Below are positions 6,030 through 12,185 of a stretch of DNA of 12,185 nt, piece after piece. The translations under genes and the position numbers were made by a program. The stretch is taken from contig CAMLOC010000036.1 of the NCBI GenBank assembly GCA_946481465.1, positions 1 to 12,185 on the forward strand, in the 5' to 3' direction. Source of the stretch: an uncultured Shinella sp. (GTDB lineage: Bacteria; Pseudomonadota; Alphaproteobacteria; Rhizobiales; Rhizobiaceae). Within the stretch, counting starts at the first letter, position 1; the number at the start of each line of letters is the position of its first letter. The notes beneath the pieces were generated by a model. That model saw only the letters and a list, made by a program, of their open reading frames with translations. It was not told the DNA's origin and did no database searches.

Positions 6030-7232
6030 ATGCCCGCCATTGCCGACCGCCTGAAGAACGTCTCCGTCTCCGCCTCCGCCGCCATGACCCAGCGCGCCCG
6101 CGACCTCGCGGCCAAGGGCATCAAGGTCATCAGCCTTTCCTCCGGCGAGCCGGATTTCCCGACCCCGGCCAATGCCGTCGAGGCCGGCCATGCCGCCGCC
6201 CTTGCCGGCGACACGAAATATCCGCCGCTGGACGGCACGCCGGCGCTGCGCCAGGCGATCGCGCGCAAGTTCAAGCGCGACAACAATCTCGACTACGATC
6301 CTTCCGAAATCATCGTGGCCGGCGGCGGCAAGCAGATCATCTTCAACGCCGTCATGGCCACCTGCAATCCCGGCGACGAGGTGGTCATCCCCGCGCCATC
6401 CTGGATCAGCTATGCCGATATCGTGAAATTCGCCGGCGGCGTGCCGGTGCCGGTCGACTGCCCGCAGCAGAACGGCTTCAAGCTGCGCGCGGAAGACCTC
6501 GATGCGGCGATCACCCCGCGCACCAAATGGCTCTTCCTCAACTTCCCGAACAATCCGACGGGCGCCGCCTGCTCGCGCGCCGAGATGAAGGCCATCGCCG
6601 AGGTGATGCTGAAGCACCCGCATGTCTGGATCATGACCGACGACATGTACGAACACCTGATCTATGACGGCTTCGAATTCTGCACCATCGCGGAGGTGGA
6701 GCCGCGCCTGAAGGATCGCGTGCTGACGGTCAACGGCGCGTCCAAGGCCTTTGCGATGACCGGCTGGCGCCTCGGCTTCTGCGGCGGGCCGAAGGACCTC
6801 GTCAAGGCAATCAGCAATGTCAACGGCCAGAACAGCGGCGGCACCTCGACCATCACCCAGGCGGCCGTCGCCGCCGTGCTCGACGGGTCGCAGGACCTCC
6901 TGAGGGAGCGGGCGGCGATCTACAAGGCGCGACGCGATTTCGTGGTCGAAAGGCTCGGCGAGATCGAAGGCATCCGCTGCCACAAGCCGGAGGGCGCGTT
7001 CTACGTCTTCCCGAACATCGCCGGGCTCATCGGCCGGACCAGCAAGGGCGGGCGCAGGATCGAGACCGATACGGATTTCGTGCTGGGCCTGCTCGACGAG
7101 CACCATGTGACGACGGTGCAGGGCGCGGCCTACGGCATGAGCCCGTTCTTCCGCATCTCCTACGCCACCGGCATGGAGCAGCTGGACGAGGCCTGCGGGC
7201 GTATCGCCGAATTCTGCGCGGGCCTGCGCTAA
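6030..7232 (+). CDS. Class I (aspartate-type) pyridoxal-phosphate aminotransferase
   Basis: A 400-aa fold-type I aminotransferase, normal length for the rhizobial aspartate aminotransferase (subgroup I-gamma) that it resembles throughout. Landmarks are SSGEPDFPTP (37-46), YPPLDGTPALRQAIA (64-78), GGGKQIIFNA (98-107), the substrate/PLP residue N175 in NFPNNPTGAA, D204/D205 and Y207 in MTDDMYEHL, the Schiff-base lysine K239 in ASKAFAMTGWRLGF and the carboxylate-binding R375 in FFRISYATG. All catalytic residues are present. The ATG at 6030 begins the family N-terminus; the ribosome site is weak (GAAAG). It lies 28 bases after the LamB/YcsF gene, so it is probably in the same operon and may transaminate the amino acid released by that enzyme. 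The amino donor is not determinable from sequence. Confidence 0.92.
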   Translation: MPAIADRLKNVSVSASAAMTQRARDLAAKGIKVISLSSGEPDFPTPANAVEAGHAAALAGDTKYPPLDGTPALRQAIARKFKRDNNLDYDPSEIIVAGGGKQIIFNAVMATCNPGDEVVIPAPSWISYADIVKFAGGVPVPVDCPQQNGFKLRAEDLDAAITPRTKWLFLNFPNNPTGAACSRAEMKAIAEVMLKHPHVWIMTDDMYEHLIYDGFEFCTIAEVEPRLKDRVLTVNGASKAFAMTGWRLGFCGGPKDLVKAISNVNGQNSGGTSTITQAAVAAVLDGSQDLLRERAAIYKARRDFVVERLGEIEGIRCHKPEGAFYVFPNIAGLIGRTSKGGRRIETDTDFVLGLLDEHHVTTVQGAAYGMSPFFRISYATGMEQLDEACGRIAEFCAGLR

Positions 7233-7237
7233 CCCCG

Positions 7238-8140
7238 TCACTTCAGGCGTGCGGTCAGCTCCATGAGGATCGACCGCACCGCCAGCGCCGGCTCGGACAG
7301 CTCGCTCTGGTCGGAGACGCAGAGCGACAGCGTCTCCTCGATCCGCGGCGTCACCACGCGCGAGACGAGGGGCTCGGAGCTTTCGGCGACGAGGCGCTCG
7401 GCGATGGCGCGCGGCATGATCGTCGCGCCGACGCCCCGGCTGACGGCCCGGCCCAGCGTGCGCACGATCTCCACCTCCGCCACCACGTTCAGCGACAGGC
7501 GACCGCGGGTGAAGGCGAGGTCGATGGCACGCCGCACGAAATTGTAGGGCGGCGGCAGGAGGAGGGGCAGATCGTTCAGCGCGCCGACCGGCAGCGGCGC
7601 ATCGCCCGCCTCGATGCCGAAGTCGCTGTGGGCGACCAGGTGGAACTCCTCGGTGAAGACGGGTTCGAAGCGCACGCCCTTGATCGGTCCCGTGCCGTGG
7701 ATCAGCGCCATTTCCAGCCGGCCGTTCATGATCATCTGGCTGTAGGTCTGGCCGACGCTTTCGGTGAGGTGAAGCAGGATGCCCGGATGGCGCTTGCGCG
7801 TTTCGGTGAGGAGATCGACGGAAAGCGTCGCCGCGCCGGAAAAGGGCACGAGCCCGACCGAGACGCGTCCCACCAGCGTCGCGCCGGCTGCCGTCACGTC
7901 GGCCTGCGCCTGGTCCATCTGGCGCAGGATGATCTGGGCATGGCGATAGACCGCCTTTCCCGCCTCCGTCATCGAGACGCCCTGCTGGCTGCGGATCAGG
8001 AGCTTTTGCCGGAAGTGATCCTCCAAGGCGGCAAGCTGCTGGCTGAGCGCCGGCTGGGCGATATGCAGCACGTCGGCGGCGCGCGTGATGCTGCCGGTAT
8101 CGACGATGACGATGAAGGATTTGAGGCGTCTTATATCCAT
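7238..8140 (-). CDS. LysR-family regulator, Nac-like
   Basis: A 300-aa LysR-type transcription factor. The N-terminal winged helix-turn-helix is at about residues 18-37 (SITRAADVLHIAQPALSQQL) after MDIRRLKSFIVIVDTGS, followed by the linker helix and an effector domain starting near GRVSVGLVP. The head is strikingly similar to Nac, the nitrogen assimilation control protein of enterics (RRLKxF...IVDxGSxTxAAxVLHIAQPALSQQ), as I recall it. I chose the ATG at 8140; an upstream ATG at 8170 would add 10 residues untypical of the family and overlap a candidate promoter. It is divergent from the dehydrogenase-transporter operon and convergent with the aminotransferase (5-base gap), a position typical of a local regulator. 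It probably responds to the imported compound or to nitrogen status. Confidence 0.93.
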   Translation of the reverse strand: MDIRRLKSFIVIVDTGSITRAADVLHIAQPALSQQLAALEDHFRQKLLIRSQQGVSMTEAGKAVYRHAQIILRQMDQAQADVTAAGATLVGRVSVGLVPFSGAATLSVDLLTETRKRHPGILLHLTESVGQTYSQMIMNGRLEMALIHGTGPIKGVRFEPVFTEEFHLVAHSDFGIEAGDAPLPVGALNDLPLLLPPPYNFVRRAIDLAFTRGRLSLNVVAEVEIVRTLGRAVSRGVGATIMPRAIAERLVAESSEPLVSRVVTPRIEETLSLCVSDQSELSEPALAVRSILMELTARLK

Positions 8141-8168
8141 ATGCCGAACCTGTCCTGACCGATGCCGC

Positions 8169-8196
8169 ATGTTACAGGCGCAAGGGACTGCGGCAA
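8169..8196 (-). promoter_or_regulatory. Candidate promoter of the LysR gene
   Basis: On the minus strand TTGCCG (8191-8196) and TAACAT (8169-8174) are 16 bases apart and each matches 4 of 6 consensus bases of a sigma-70 promoter. This would start transcription near 8162, about 22 bases before the ATG. The LysR dyad at 8201-8215 sits just upstream of the -35 element, compatible with autoregulation. This was judged by eye only. Confidence 0.3.
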
Positions 8197-8200
8197 GCCC

Positions 8201-8215
8201 ATAAGGCTTCCTTAT
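8201..8215. promoter_or_regulatory. LysR operator: perfect 15-bp dyad, ATA-N9-TAT / T-N11-A
   Basis: ATAAGG-CTT-CCTTAT is a perfect 6+6 inverted repeat between the divergent LysR and dehydrogenase genes. It satisfies the general LysR recognition rule (T-N11-A inside a dyad) and the outer part of the Nac site (ATA-N9-TAT), which fits the Nac-like regulator next door. A related half site, CTTAT, recurs at 8235-8239, which would place it near a -35 position for the dehydrogenase promoter. The dyad is seen directly; its use as an operator is inferred. Confidence 0.7.
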
Positions 8216-8235
8216 CCATCCAGATTCAAACGGTC

Positions 8236-8265
8236 TTATTCACGGGCGGAAAGCTCCGCTACTCT
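8236..8265 (+). promoter_or_regulatory. Candidate promoter of the dehydrogenase-transporter operon
   Basis: TTATTC (8236-8241) and TACTCT (8260-8265) are 18 bases apart and resemble weak sigma-70 elements, giving a start near 8272. The dyad at 8201-8215 would then be centred near -64, the usual place of a LysR recognition site, and the CTTAT half site would fall near -35. A weak -35 is expected for a promoter that needs an activator. Low certainty. Confidence 0.3.
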
Positions 8266-8290
8266 CTCTTTCAACAACAGGGGAACCACA

Positions 8291-9043
8291 ATGTCCTTTT
8301 CCGATTACAGAACCGCGCTGGTGACCGGCGCTTCCTCCGGGATCGGTGCCGCGGTCGTCGAACGGCTCCGCCGCGAAGGCCTGGAAGTCCACGCGCTCGC
8401 CCGCAGCGCGGATGCCCTCGAGGCGCTTGCCGCGCGCACGGGCTGCATTCCCCACGCCATCGACGTCACGGATCGCGCTGCGCTTGCAAGCCTTGCCGGC
8501 GAAATCGACTTCGACATCCTCGTCAACAATGCTGGCGTCGACCGGCCGAAGAAATTCCTGGAGGCCGAAGAGGGCGATATCGACCTCCTCATCGACGTCA
8601 ACCTGCGCGCCGTGCTCCACCTCTGCCGGCTCGTCGTGCCCGGCATGGCGGCGCGCGACCGCGGCCATGTGATCAACATCTCCTCGATCGCCGGCAACTA
8701 CAATTTCGGCGGCAATTCCACCTACCACGCCACCAAGGCCGGCGTCGCCATGCTCTCCAACCAGCTGCGCATCGACACGTTCGGCAAGCGCGTGCGGGTG
8801 ACGGAGGTCTGCCCCGGCCGCGTCGCCACCGACATCTTCAACCATGTGCACGGCGACGATCCGTCGATCCGCGAGCGCTTCATCGACGGCTTCGAACTGC
8901 CGCAGGCTTCCGATATCGCCGATGCGATTGCCTTCGCCATCGCGGCGCCCGTCGCCGTCAATATCGGCCATATGGAAATCACCCCGACGCTCCAGGTGAT
9001 GGGCGGCCTCCAGACGGCCCGCCCGCAGGAGCGGAAGCCGTGA
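8291..9043 (+). CDS. YdfG-like short-chain dehydrogenase/reductase (hydroxy-acid type)
   Basis: A 250-aa classical SDR. The cofactor motif is TGASSGIG (12-19), NNAG is at 79-82, and the catalytic residues are S132 (NISSIAG), Y145 and K149 (YHATK). R38 after the second beta-strand (ALARSADAL) suggests NADP(H). The C-terminus (VNIGHMEITPTLQVMGGL) resembles E. coli YdfG, an NADP-dependent 3-hydroxy acid / serine / allo-threonine dehydrogenase, so the substrate may be a hydroxy acid or its keto form. The ATG at 8291 follows AGGGGAA; an in-frame ATG at 8162 lies upstream of the presumed promoter and dyad and is unlikely. It overlaps the first permease gene by 4 bases (GTGA), so enzyme and importer are made together. 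The substrate is not known. Confidence 0.92.
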   Translation: MSFSDYRTALVTGASSGIGAAVVERLRREGLEVHALARSADALEALAARTGCIPHAIDVTDRAALASLAGEIDFDILVNNAGVDRPKKFLEAEEGDIDLLIDVNLRAVLHLCRLVVPGMAARDRGHVINISSIAGNYNFGGNSTYHATKAGVAMLSNQLRIDTFGKRVRVTEVCPGRVATDIFNHVHGDDPSIRERFIDGFELPQASDIADAIAFAIAAPVAVNIGHMEITPTLQVMGGLQTARPQERKP

Positions 9044-9747
9044 AGGGGTTCGACCTCACCGCCATCCTCGGCAATCCCGAATACATGGCCATGCTGGCGC
9101 ATGGCATAAAGATGACCTTCGTCATCGCGATCGCGTCGTGGCTGCTGGCGATGAGCCTTGCCATGCTGCTGCTCGCCATCCGCTTCTCGCCGGGTCGCAT
9201 CGGCAATTCGATCGTCGCGGCTTACGTTTCCTATCACCGCAACGTGCCGACGCTGGTGCAGCTCATGCTCTGGTATTTCGGCATCTACACGATCCTGCCC
9301 GTCGCCGTGTCGGACTGGCTTTCGGCCCATTCTGCGGAAATGGTCTTCGCCGTCATCGGCCTCGGCCTCTGCCAGGCCGCTTATTTCAGCGAGGACCTGC
9401 GCTCGGGCCTGCGTTCGATCAGCCCCGGCCAGATGGAGGCGGCGCGTGCGCTCGGCCATGGCTATATCTCGTCCATGCGCTACGTGCTGATCCCGCAGGG
9501 CGTGCGCAATGCGCTGCCGGCGCTGGTCAACCATTCCGTCTCGCTCTTCAAGAATTCGAGCCTTGCCATCGTCATCGGTGCGCCGGAACTGAGCCATGCC
9601 GTCAAGGAGATCGAGAACCTCTCCTTCCGCACCTTCGAGATCTACCTGATCGGCACGGTGCTCTACCTCGTCTTTTCCCTGGTGATCATGGGGGCCGGCG
9701 CCTGGCTGACCTGGCGCGCCGATCCGGTGAACGGAGCGAGACGATGA
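9040..9747 (+). CDS. Polar amino acid ABC importer permease 1 (HisM/GlnP family)
   Basis: A 235-aa inner-membrane permease. Hydrophobic segments lie at about residues 23-48, 72-90, 100-118 and 200-226, and the cytoplasmic EAA loop that docks the ATPase is [21 protein letters not shown] (133-153). The sequence after it ([22 protein letters not shown]) is typical of the His/Glu/Gln transport family. The start is GTG 9040, 8 bases after AGGAG (9027-9031); the GTGA junction overlaps the dehydrogenase stop. It should pair with the next gene product as a heterodimer. The transported compound is set mainly by the binding protein encoded at 11285. Confidence 0.93.
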   Translation: MKGFDLTAILGNPEYMAMLAHGIKMTFVIAIASWLLAMSLAMLLLAIRFSPGRIGNSIVAAYVSYHRNVPTLVQLMLWYFGIYTILPVAVSDWLSAHSAEMVFAVIGLGLCQAAYFSEDLRSGLRSISPGQMEAARALGHGYISSMRYVLIPQGVRNALPALVNHSVSLFKNSSLAIVIGAPELSHAVKEIENLSFRTFEIYLIGTVLYLVFSLVIMGAGAWLTWRADPVNGARR

Positions 9748-10496
9748 TCCACGACATGATCGCCATCATCGACGAATACTGGCTGCTGCTGCTCATCGGC
9801 CAATATCCGAACGGCCCGCTCGGCGGCCTTGCCAACACGCTGATCCTCTCGGCGCTCAGCATCGTCATCGCCTTTCCCTTCGCCATCCTGCTCGCCTTCG
9901 CCCGCCTTTCGAAATACCGGGCGCTGCGCTGGCCGGTGACGGTGCTGGTCTATGTGACGCGCGGCGTGCCGCTCCTGATGCTCGTGCTGTGGAGCTATTT
10001 CCTCGTGCCGCTGCTGACGGGCGCGGACGTGCCGAGCTTCCTCACCATGCTCGCCACCCTCGTCGTCTACCAGGGCGCGTTCCTCAGCGAGATCATCCGC
10101 GCCGGCATCGTGGCGCTGGGGCAGGGGCAGATGGATGCGGCAAGGGCCCTCGGCCACGGCTGGTTCGGCGCCATGCGCTACGTCATCCTGCCGCAGGCGC
10201 TCTACAACATGATCCCGAGCATGCTGTCGACCTTCGTGGCGACCATCAAGGACACGACGCTCGGCTATGTCATCAACGTGCCGGATCTCACCTTCGCCGC
10301 CAGCCAGGTCAACAACCAGCTCCTGACGCAGCCCTTCCAGGTCTTCCTCATCCTGGCGCTGACCTACTACGTGATCTGCTGGTCGCTGACCGCGCTCACC
10401 AATGTCGTCGAACGGCGCATCACCCGCCGCCGCGCCGGCCTTGCCGCGCCCCGACGCCAGCTTTCCCTGATGACCAACGCCACGGAGCAGCCATGA
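9744..10496 (+). CDS. Polar amino acid ABC importer permease 2 (HisQ/GlnP family)
   Basis: A 250-aa permease homologous to its neighbour. [18 protein letters not shown] (27-44) is the typical family N-terminal membrane segment, [14 protein letters not shown] (70-83) precedes the second core segment, and the EAA loop is [21 protein letters not shown] (130-150). [10 protein letters not shown] (168-177) is the usual downstream family sequence. The tail is basic ([17 protein letters not shown]), so it should be cytoplasmic. ATG 9744 overlaps the preceding stop (ATGA) and follows GGAG at 9733-9736; the frame is open upstream only as a shadow of permease 1. Its stop overlaps the ATPase start in the same way. 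Confidence 0.93.
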   Translation: MIHDMIAIIDEYWLLLLIGQYPNGPLGGLANTLILSALSIVIAFPFAILLAFARLSKYRALRWPVTVLVYVTRGVPLLMLVLWSYFLVPLLTGADVPSFLTMLATLVVYQGAFLSEIIRAGIVALGQGQMDAARALGHGWFGAMRYVILPQALYNMIPSMLSTFVATIKDTTLGYVINVPDLTFAASQVNNQLLTQPFQVFLILALTYYVICWSLTALTNVVERRITRRRAGLAAPRRQLSLMTNATEQP

Positions 10497-11260
10497 CCGC
10501 TTCAGTTTCCGCCCCCGCGAAGGACCAGACGATCCGGCTTGCCGACGTCCGCAAGAGCTACGGCGACTTCGACGTGCTGAAAGGCATCGACGCAACGGTT
10601 TCGCGCGGCGAGGTGGTCGTCATCTGCGGCCCCTCCGGCTCCGGCAAGTCGACGCTCATCCGCACCGTCAACCGGCTGGAGGAGATCAACAGCGGCTCGA
10701 TCTTCTTCGAGGGCCAGGATATCCATGCCCCGCTCAAGGGCCGGGACCTGAACCGCCTGCGCAGCCGCATCGGCTTCGTCTTCCAGAGCTTCAACCTCTT
10801 CCCGCATCTTTCCGCGGTCGACAATGTCGCCATGTCGCCGATCCGTGTGAAGGGCGTTCCGGCGGCCGAGGCGCACAAGAAGGCGCTGGCGCTGCTCGAT
10901 CGCGTCGGGCTTGCGGACAAGGCCAATTCCTATCCCGCGCAGCTTTCCGGCGGCCAGCAGCAGCGCGTCGCCATCGCCCGGGCGCTCGCCATGGAACCGC
11001 CCGTCATGCTCTTCGACGAGCCGACCAGCGCGCTCGATCCGGAAATGGTCGGCGAGGTGCTGAGCGTCATGAAGTCGCTGGCGGCCGAGGGCATGACCAT
11101 GATGTGCGTCACCCACGAGATGGGCTTTGCCCGCGAGGTCGCCGACCGCATCTGGTTCATCGACGGCGGCCAGATCATCGAGACGGCGACGCCCGAGGAA
11201 TTCTTCACGAGCCCGAAGCATCCCCGCGCGCAACGGTTCCTTGCGGACCTGCGCCACTAA
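10493..11260 (+). CDS. Polar amino acid ABC importer ATP-binding protein (GlnQ/HisP family)
   Basis: A 255-aa cytoplasmic ATPase that drives the importer encoded around it. Walker A is GPSGSGKST (46-54), the Q-loop is [11 protein letters not shown] (95-105, Q98), the signature is LSGGQQQR (151-158), Walker B is [12 protein letters not shown] (171-182) and the switch histidine is H208 in [24 protein letters not shown] and THEMGFA are specific to the polar amino acid subfamily. ATG 10493 follows GGAG (10484-10487) and overlaps the permease 2 stop (ATGA). A 24-base gap with its own strong ribosome site separates it from the binding protein gene. Confidence 0.95.
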   Translation: MTASVSAPAKDQTIRLADVRKSYGDFDVLKGIDATVSRGEVVVICGPSGSGKSTLIRTVNRLEEINSGSIFFEGQDIHAPLKGRDLNRLRSRIGFVFQSFNLFPHLSAVDNVAMSPIRVKGVPAAEAHKKALALLDRVGLADKANSYPAQLSGGQQQRVAIARALAMEPPVMLFDEPTSALDPEMVGEVLSVMKSLAAEGMTMMCVTHEMGFAREVADRIWFIDGGQIIETATPEEFFTSPKHPRAQRFLADLRH

Positions 11261-11284
11261 TACCAAGCAACGAAGGAGAACAGC

Positions 11285-12121
11285 ATGAAGTGCCATCATC
11301 TCATCCTCGCCGCGACCGTCGCATCGGCCGCTCTTGCCGGCCCTGCCTCGGCCGACCAGCTCGACGACATCATCGCCAACAAGGTGCTGCGCTGTGCGAC
11401 CTTCGCCGACGTGCCGCCCTTTGCCGCGCCGGACGCGCAGACCCGTGAAATGGTCGGCTTCGACGTCGATCTGTGCGGCGCGATCGCCAAGGAACTCGGC
11501 GTCAAGGCCGAGGTCAAGCCGGTCTCTGTGGAAGCCCGCGTGCCGGAGGTCAAGCTCGGCCGCGTCGACATCACCGTCGCCAACCTCGCCTATACGAAGA
11601 GCCGCGCCGAGCAGATCCAGTTCAGCGATCCCTACTATCTTGCCAAGGAAATGCTGATCGTGCCGGCCGACGATCCCGGCAAGGTGAAGGCCGATTATGT
11701 CGGCCAGCGCATCGCCTCGACCAAGGGCTCGACCTCGGAAATGTCGATCAAGCTCAACAAGTCCGAGCCGCTGACCTTCCAGGACACGGCTTCGGCCTAT
11801 CTCGCCGCCCAGCAGGGCAAGGCGCGCGGCATGGTCGCCAATACGATGACGACGACCAAGCTGGTCAACGAATCCAAGACCAAGGGCCGTGAGATGCGCA
11901 TGATCGAGGAGCCCATGCTGTTCCAGCCGATCGGCATCGGCATGCAGCAGGACCAGCCGGCGCTGACGGCCAAGATCAACGAGGTGCTGCGCAAGCTCGA
12001 CGAGAGCGGCGAGCTCAACAAGATCTGGGACAAGTGGCTCGGCCCGAACACCGAATACAACATGAGCCGCACCGACAAGGTCGTGCCGCTCTCCGAACTG
12101 AAGTTCGACCAGATCCCGTAA
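11285..12121 (+). CDS. Periplasmic solute-binding protein, family 3 (amino-acid type)
   Basis: A 278-aa periplasmic binding protein that would deliver the substrate to the importer. A signal peptide is visible: MKCHH, a hydrophobic core, and likely cleavage ASA|D after residue 23. Family marks are GFDVDLCGAIAKELG (58-72), GRVDITVANLAYTKSRAEQIQFSDPYY (in two parts, 92-105 and 106-118) with R107 at the position that binds the ligand carboxylate, STKGST (145-150), and LDESGELNKIWDKWLG near the end. At the position of the Asp that binds the ligand amino group in HisJ/GlnH (…DAxxxD…) this protein has N186 (KARGMVANT), suggesting a ligand without a charged alpha-amino group. ATG 11285 has AAGGAGAA at 11273-11280. 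The strong ribosome site fits the high expression usual for binding proteins. Substrate unknown. Confidence 0.93.
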   Translation: MKCHHLILAATVASAALAGPASADQLDDIIANKVLRCATFADVPPFAAPDAQTREMVGFDVDLCGAIAKELGVKAEVKPVSVEARVPEVKLGRVDITVANLAYTKSRAEQIQFSDPYYLAKEMLIVPADDPGKVKADYVGQRIASTKGSTSEMSIKLNKSEPLTFQDTASAYLAAQQGKARGMVANTMTTTKLVNESKTKGREMRMIEEPMLFQPIGIGMQQDQPALTAKINEVLRKLDESGELNKIWDKWLGPNTEYNMSRTDKVVPLSELKFDQIP

Positions 12122-12185
12122 GCGCCGCTTCTGCCGGCACGACTTGAACCGCCCGGGGGGGGGCGCTGTGTCCGCCGCCACGACC
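12122..12185. other. Non-coding end of window with a run of nine G
   Basis: Nothing here reads as a gene start. AGCGCC (12121-12126) could pair with GGCGCT (12162-12167) across a 35-base loop, and CGCCC (12150-12154) with GGGCG (12161-12165), but no T-run follows. The nine consecutive G (12155-12163) are unusual and prone to sequencing or replication slippage. Confidence 0.4.

Noticed and set aside
8141..8170. Extended start of the LysR gene at 8170
   Set aside because: The extra ten residues are not family-like, MDIRRLKSF is the usual LysR beginning, and the extension would run into the candidate -10 element.
8162..8290. Extended N-terminus of the dehydrogenase from the ATG at 8162
   Set aside because: It would place the LysR dyad and the candidate promoter inside the gene, and the added residues do not resemble an SDR N-terminus; ATG 8291 has a good ribosome site.
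12121..12167. Terminator after the binding protein gene
   Set aside because: The possible arms (AGCGCC/GGCGCT) are 35 bases apart, compete with a second pairing, and lack a T-run.
10502..12181. Minus-strand open frame of 559 codons opposite the ATPase and binding protein genes
   Set aside because: It is antisense to two well-supported genes, with low-complexity Arg/Asp/His/Leu composition and no recognisable domain.

Overview
The window is high-GC DNA with alphaproteobacterial character, most like Rhizobiaceae (Rhizobium/Ensifer/Shinella type). This rests on codon use, tightly overlapping ATGA/GTGA gene junctions, and close resemblance of several products to rhizobial proteins as I remember them. 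No database search was possible. Coding density is very high: 14 protein genes and no gap over 160 bases between genes.

Layout. (1) Bases 1-1121 are the tail of a siderophore/iron ABC importer: a partial FecCD-type permease and its FecE-type ATPase. (2) Bases 1247-7232, all on +, form the core cluster: a biotin carboxyl carrier protein (BCCP), a biotin carboxylase, a second BCCP-like protein without the biotin-accepting lysine, PxpB-like and PxpC-like proteins (the two halves of a KipI/KipA, i.e. carboxyltransferase-type, domain), a LamB/YcsF (PxpA-like) protein and a class I aminotransferase. The first five are joined by overlaps of 1-14 bases. (3) Bases 7238-8140, on -, encode a Nac-like LysR regulator. 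(4) Bases 8291-12121, on +, encode a YdfG-like short-chain dehydrogenase fused by overlap to a polar amino acid ABC importer (two permeases, ATPase, periplasmic binding protein).

How it may work. Biotin carboxylase, BCCP and a KipI/KipA-type carboxyltransferase are the parts of urea carboxylase, here split into separate genes. PxpA/B/C are the parts of the bacterial ATP-dependent 5-oxoprolinase. My inference is that this is a biotin-dependent amide or lactam carboxylase/hydrolase: the importer brings in a cyclic or N-blocked amino acid, the biotin system activates the amide nitrogen, the LamB/YcsF protein opens it, and the aminotransferase and dehydrogenase process the product. The substrate is unknown. 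The LamB/YcsF protein and PxpB depart from the family motifs at several conserved positions, and the binding protein has Asn where amino-acid binders have the Asp that contacts the ligand amino group. All this argues against plain 5-oxoproline or urea.

Regulation. A perfect dyad ATAAGG-CTT-CCTTAT (8201-8215) lies between the divergent LysR and dehydrogenase genes. It fits both the LysR T-N11-A rule and the Nac ATA-N9-TAT pattern. Upstream of the first BCCP, three nested perfect inverted repeats (1175-1246) end on the base before the start codon and would bury the ribosome binding site. The last 64 bases hold no recognisable gene.
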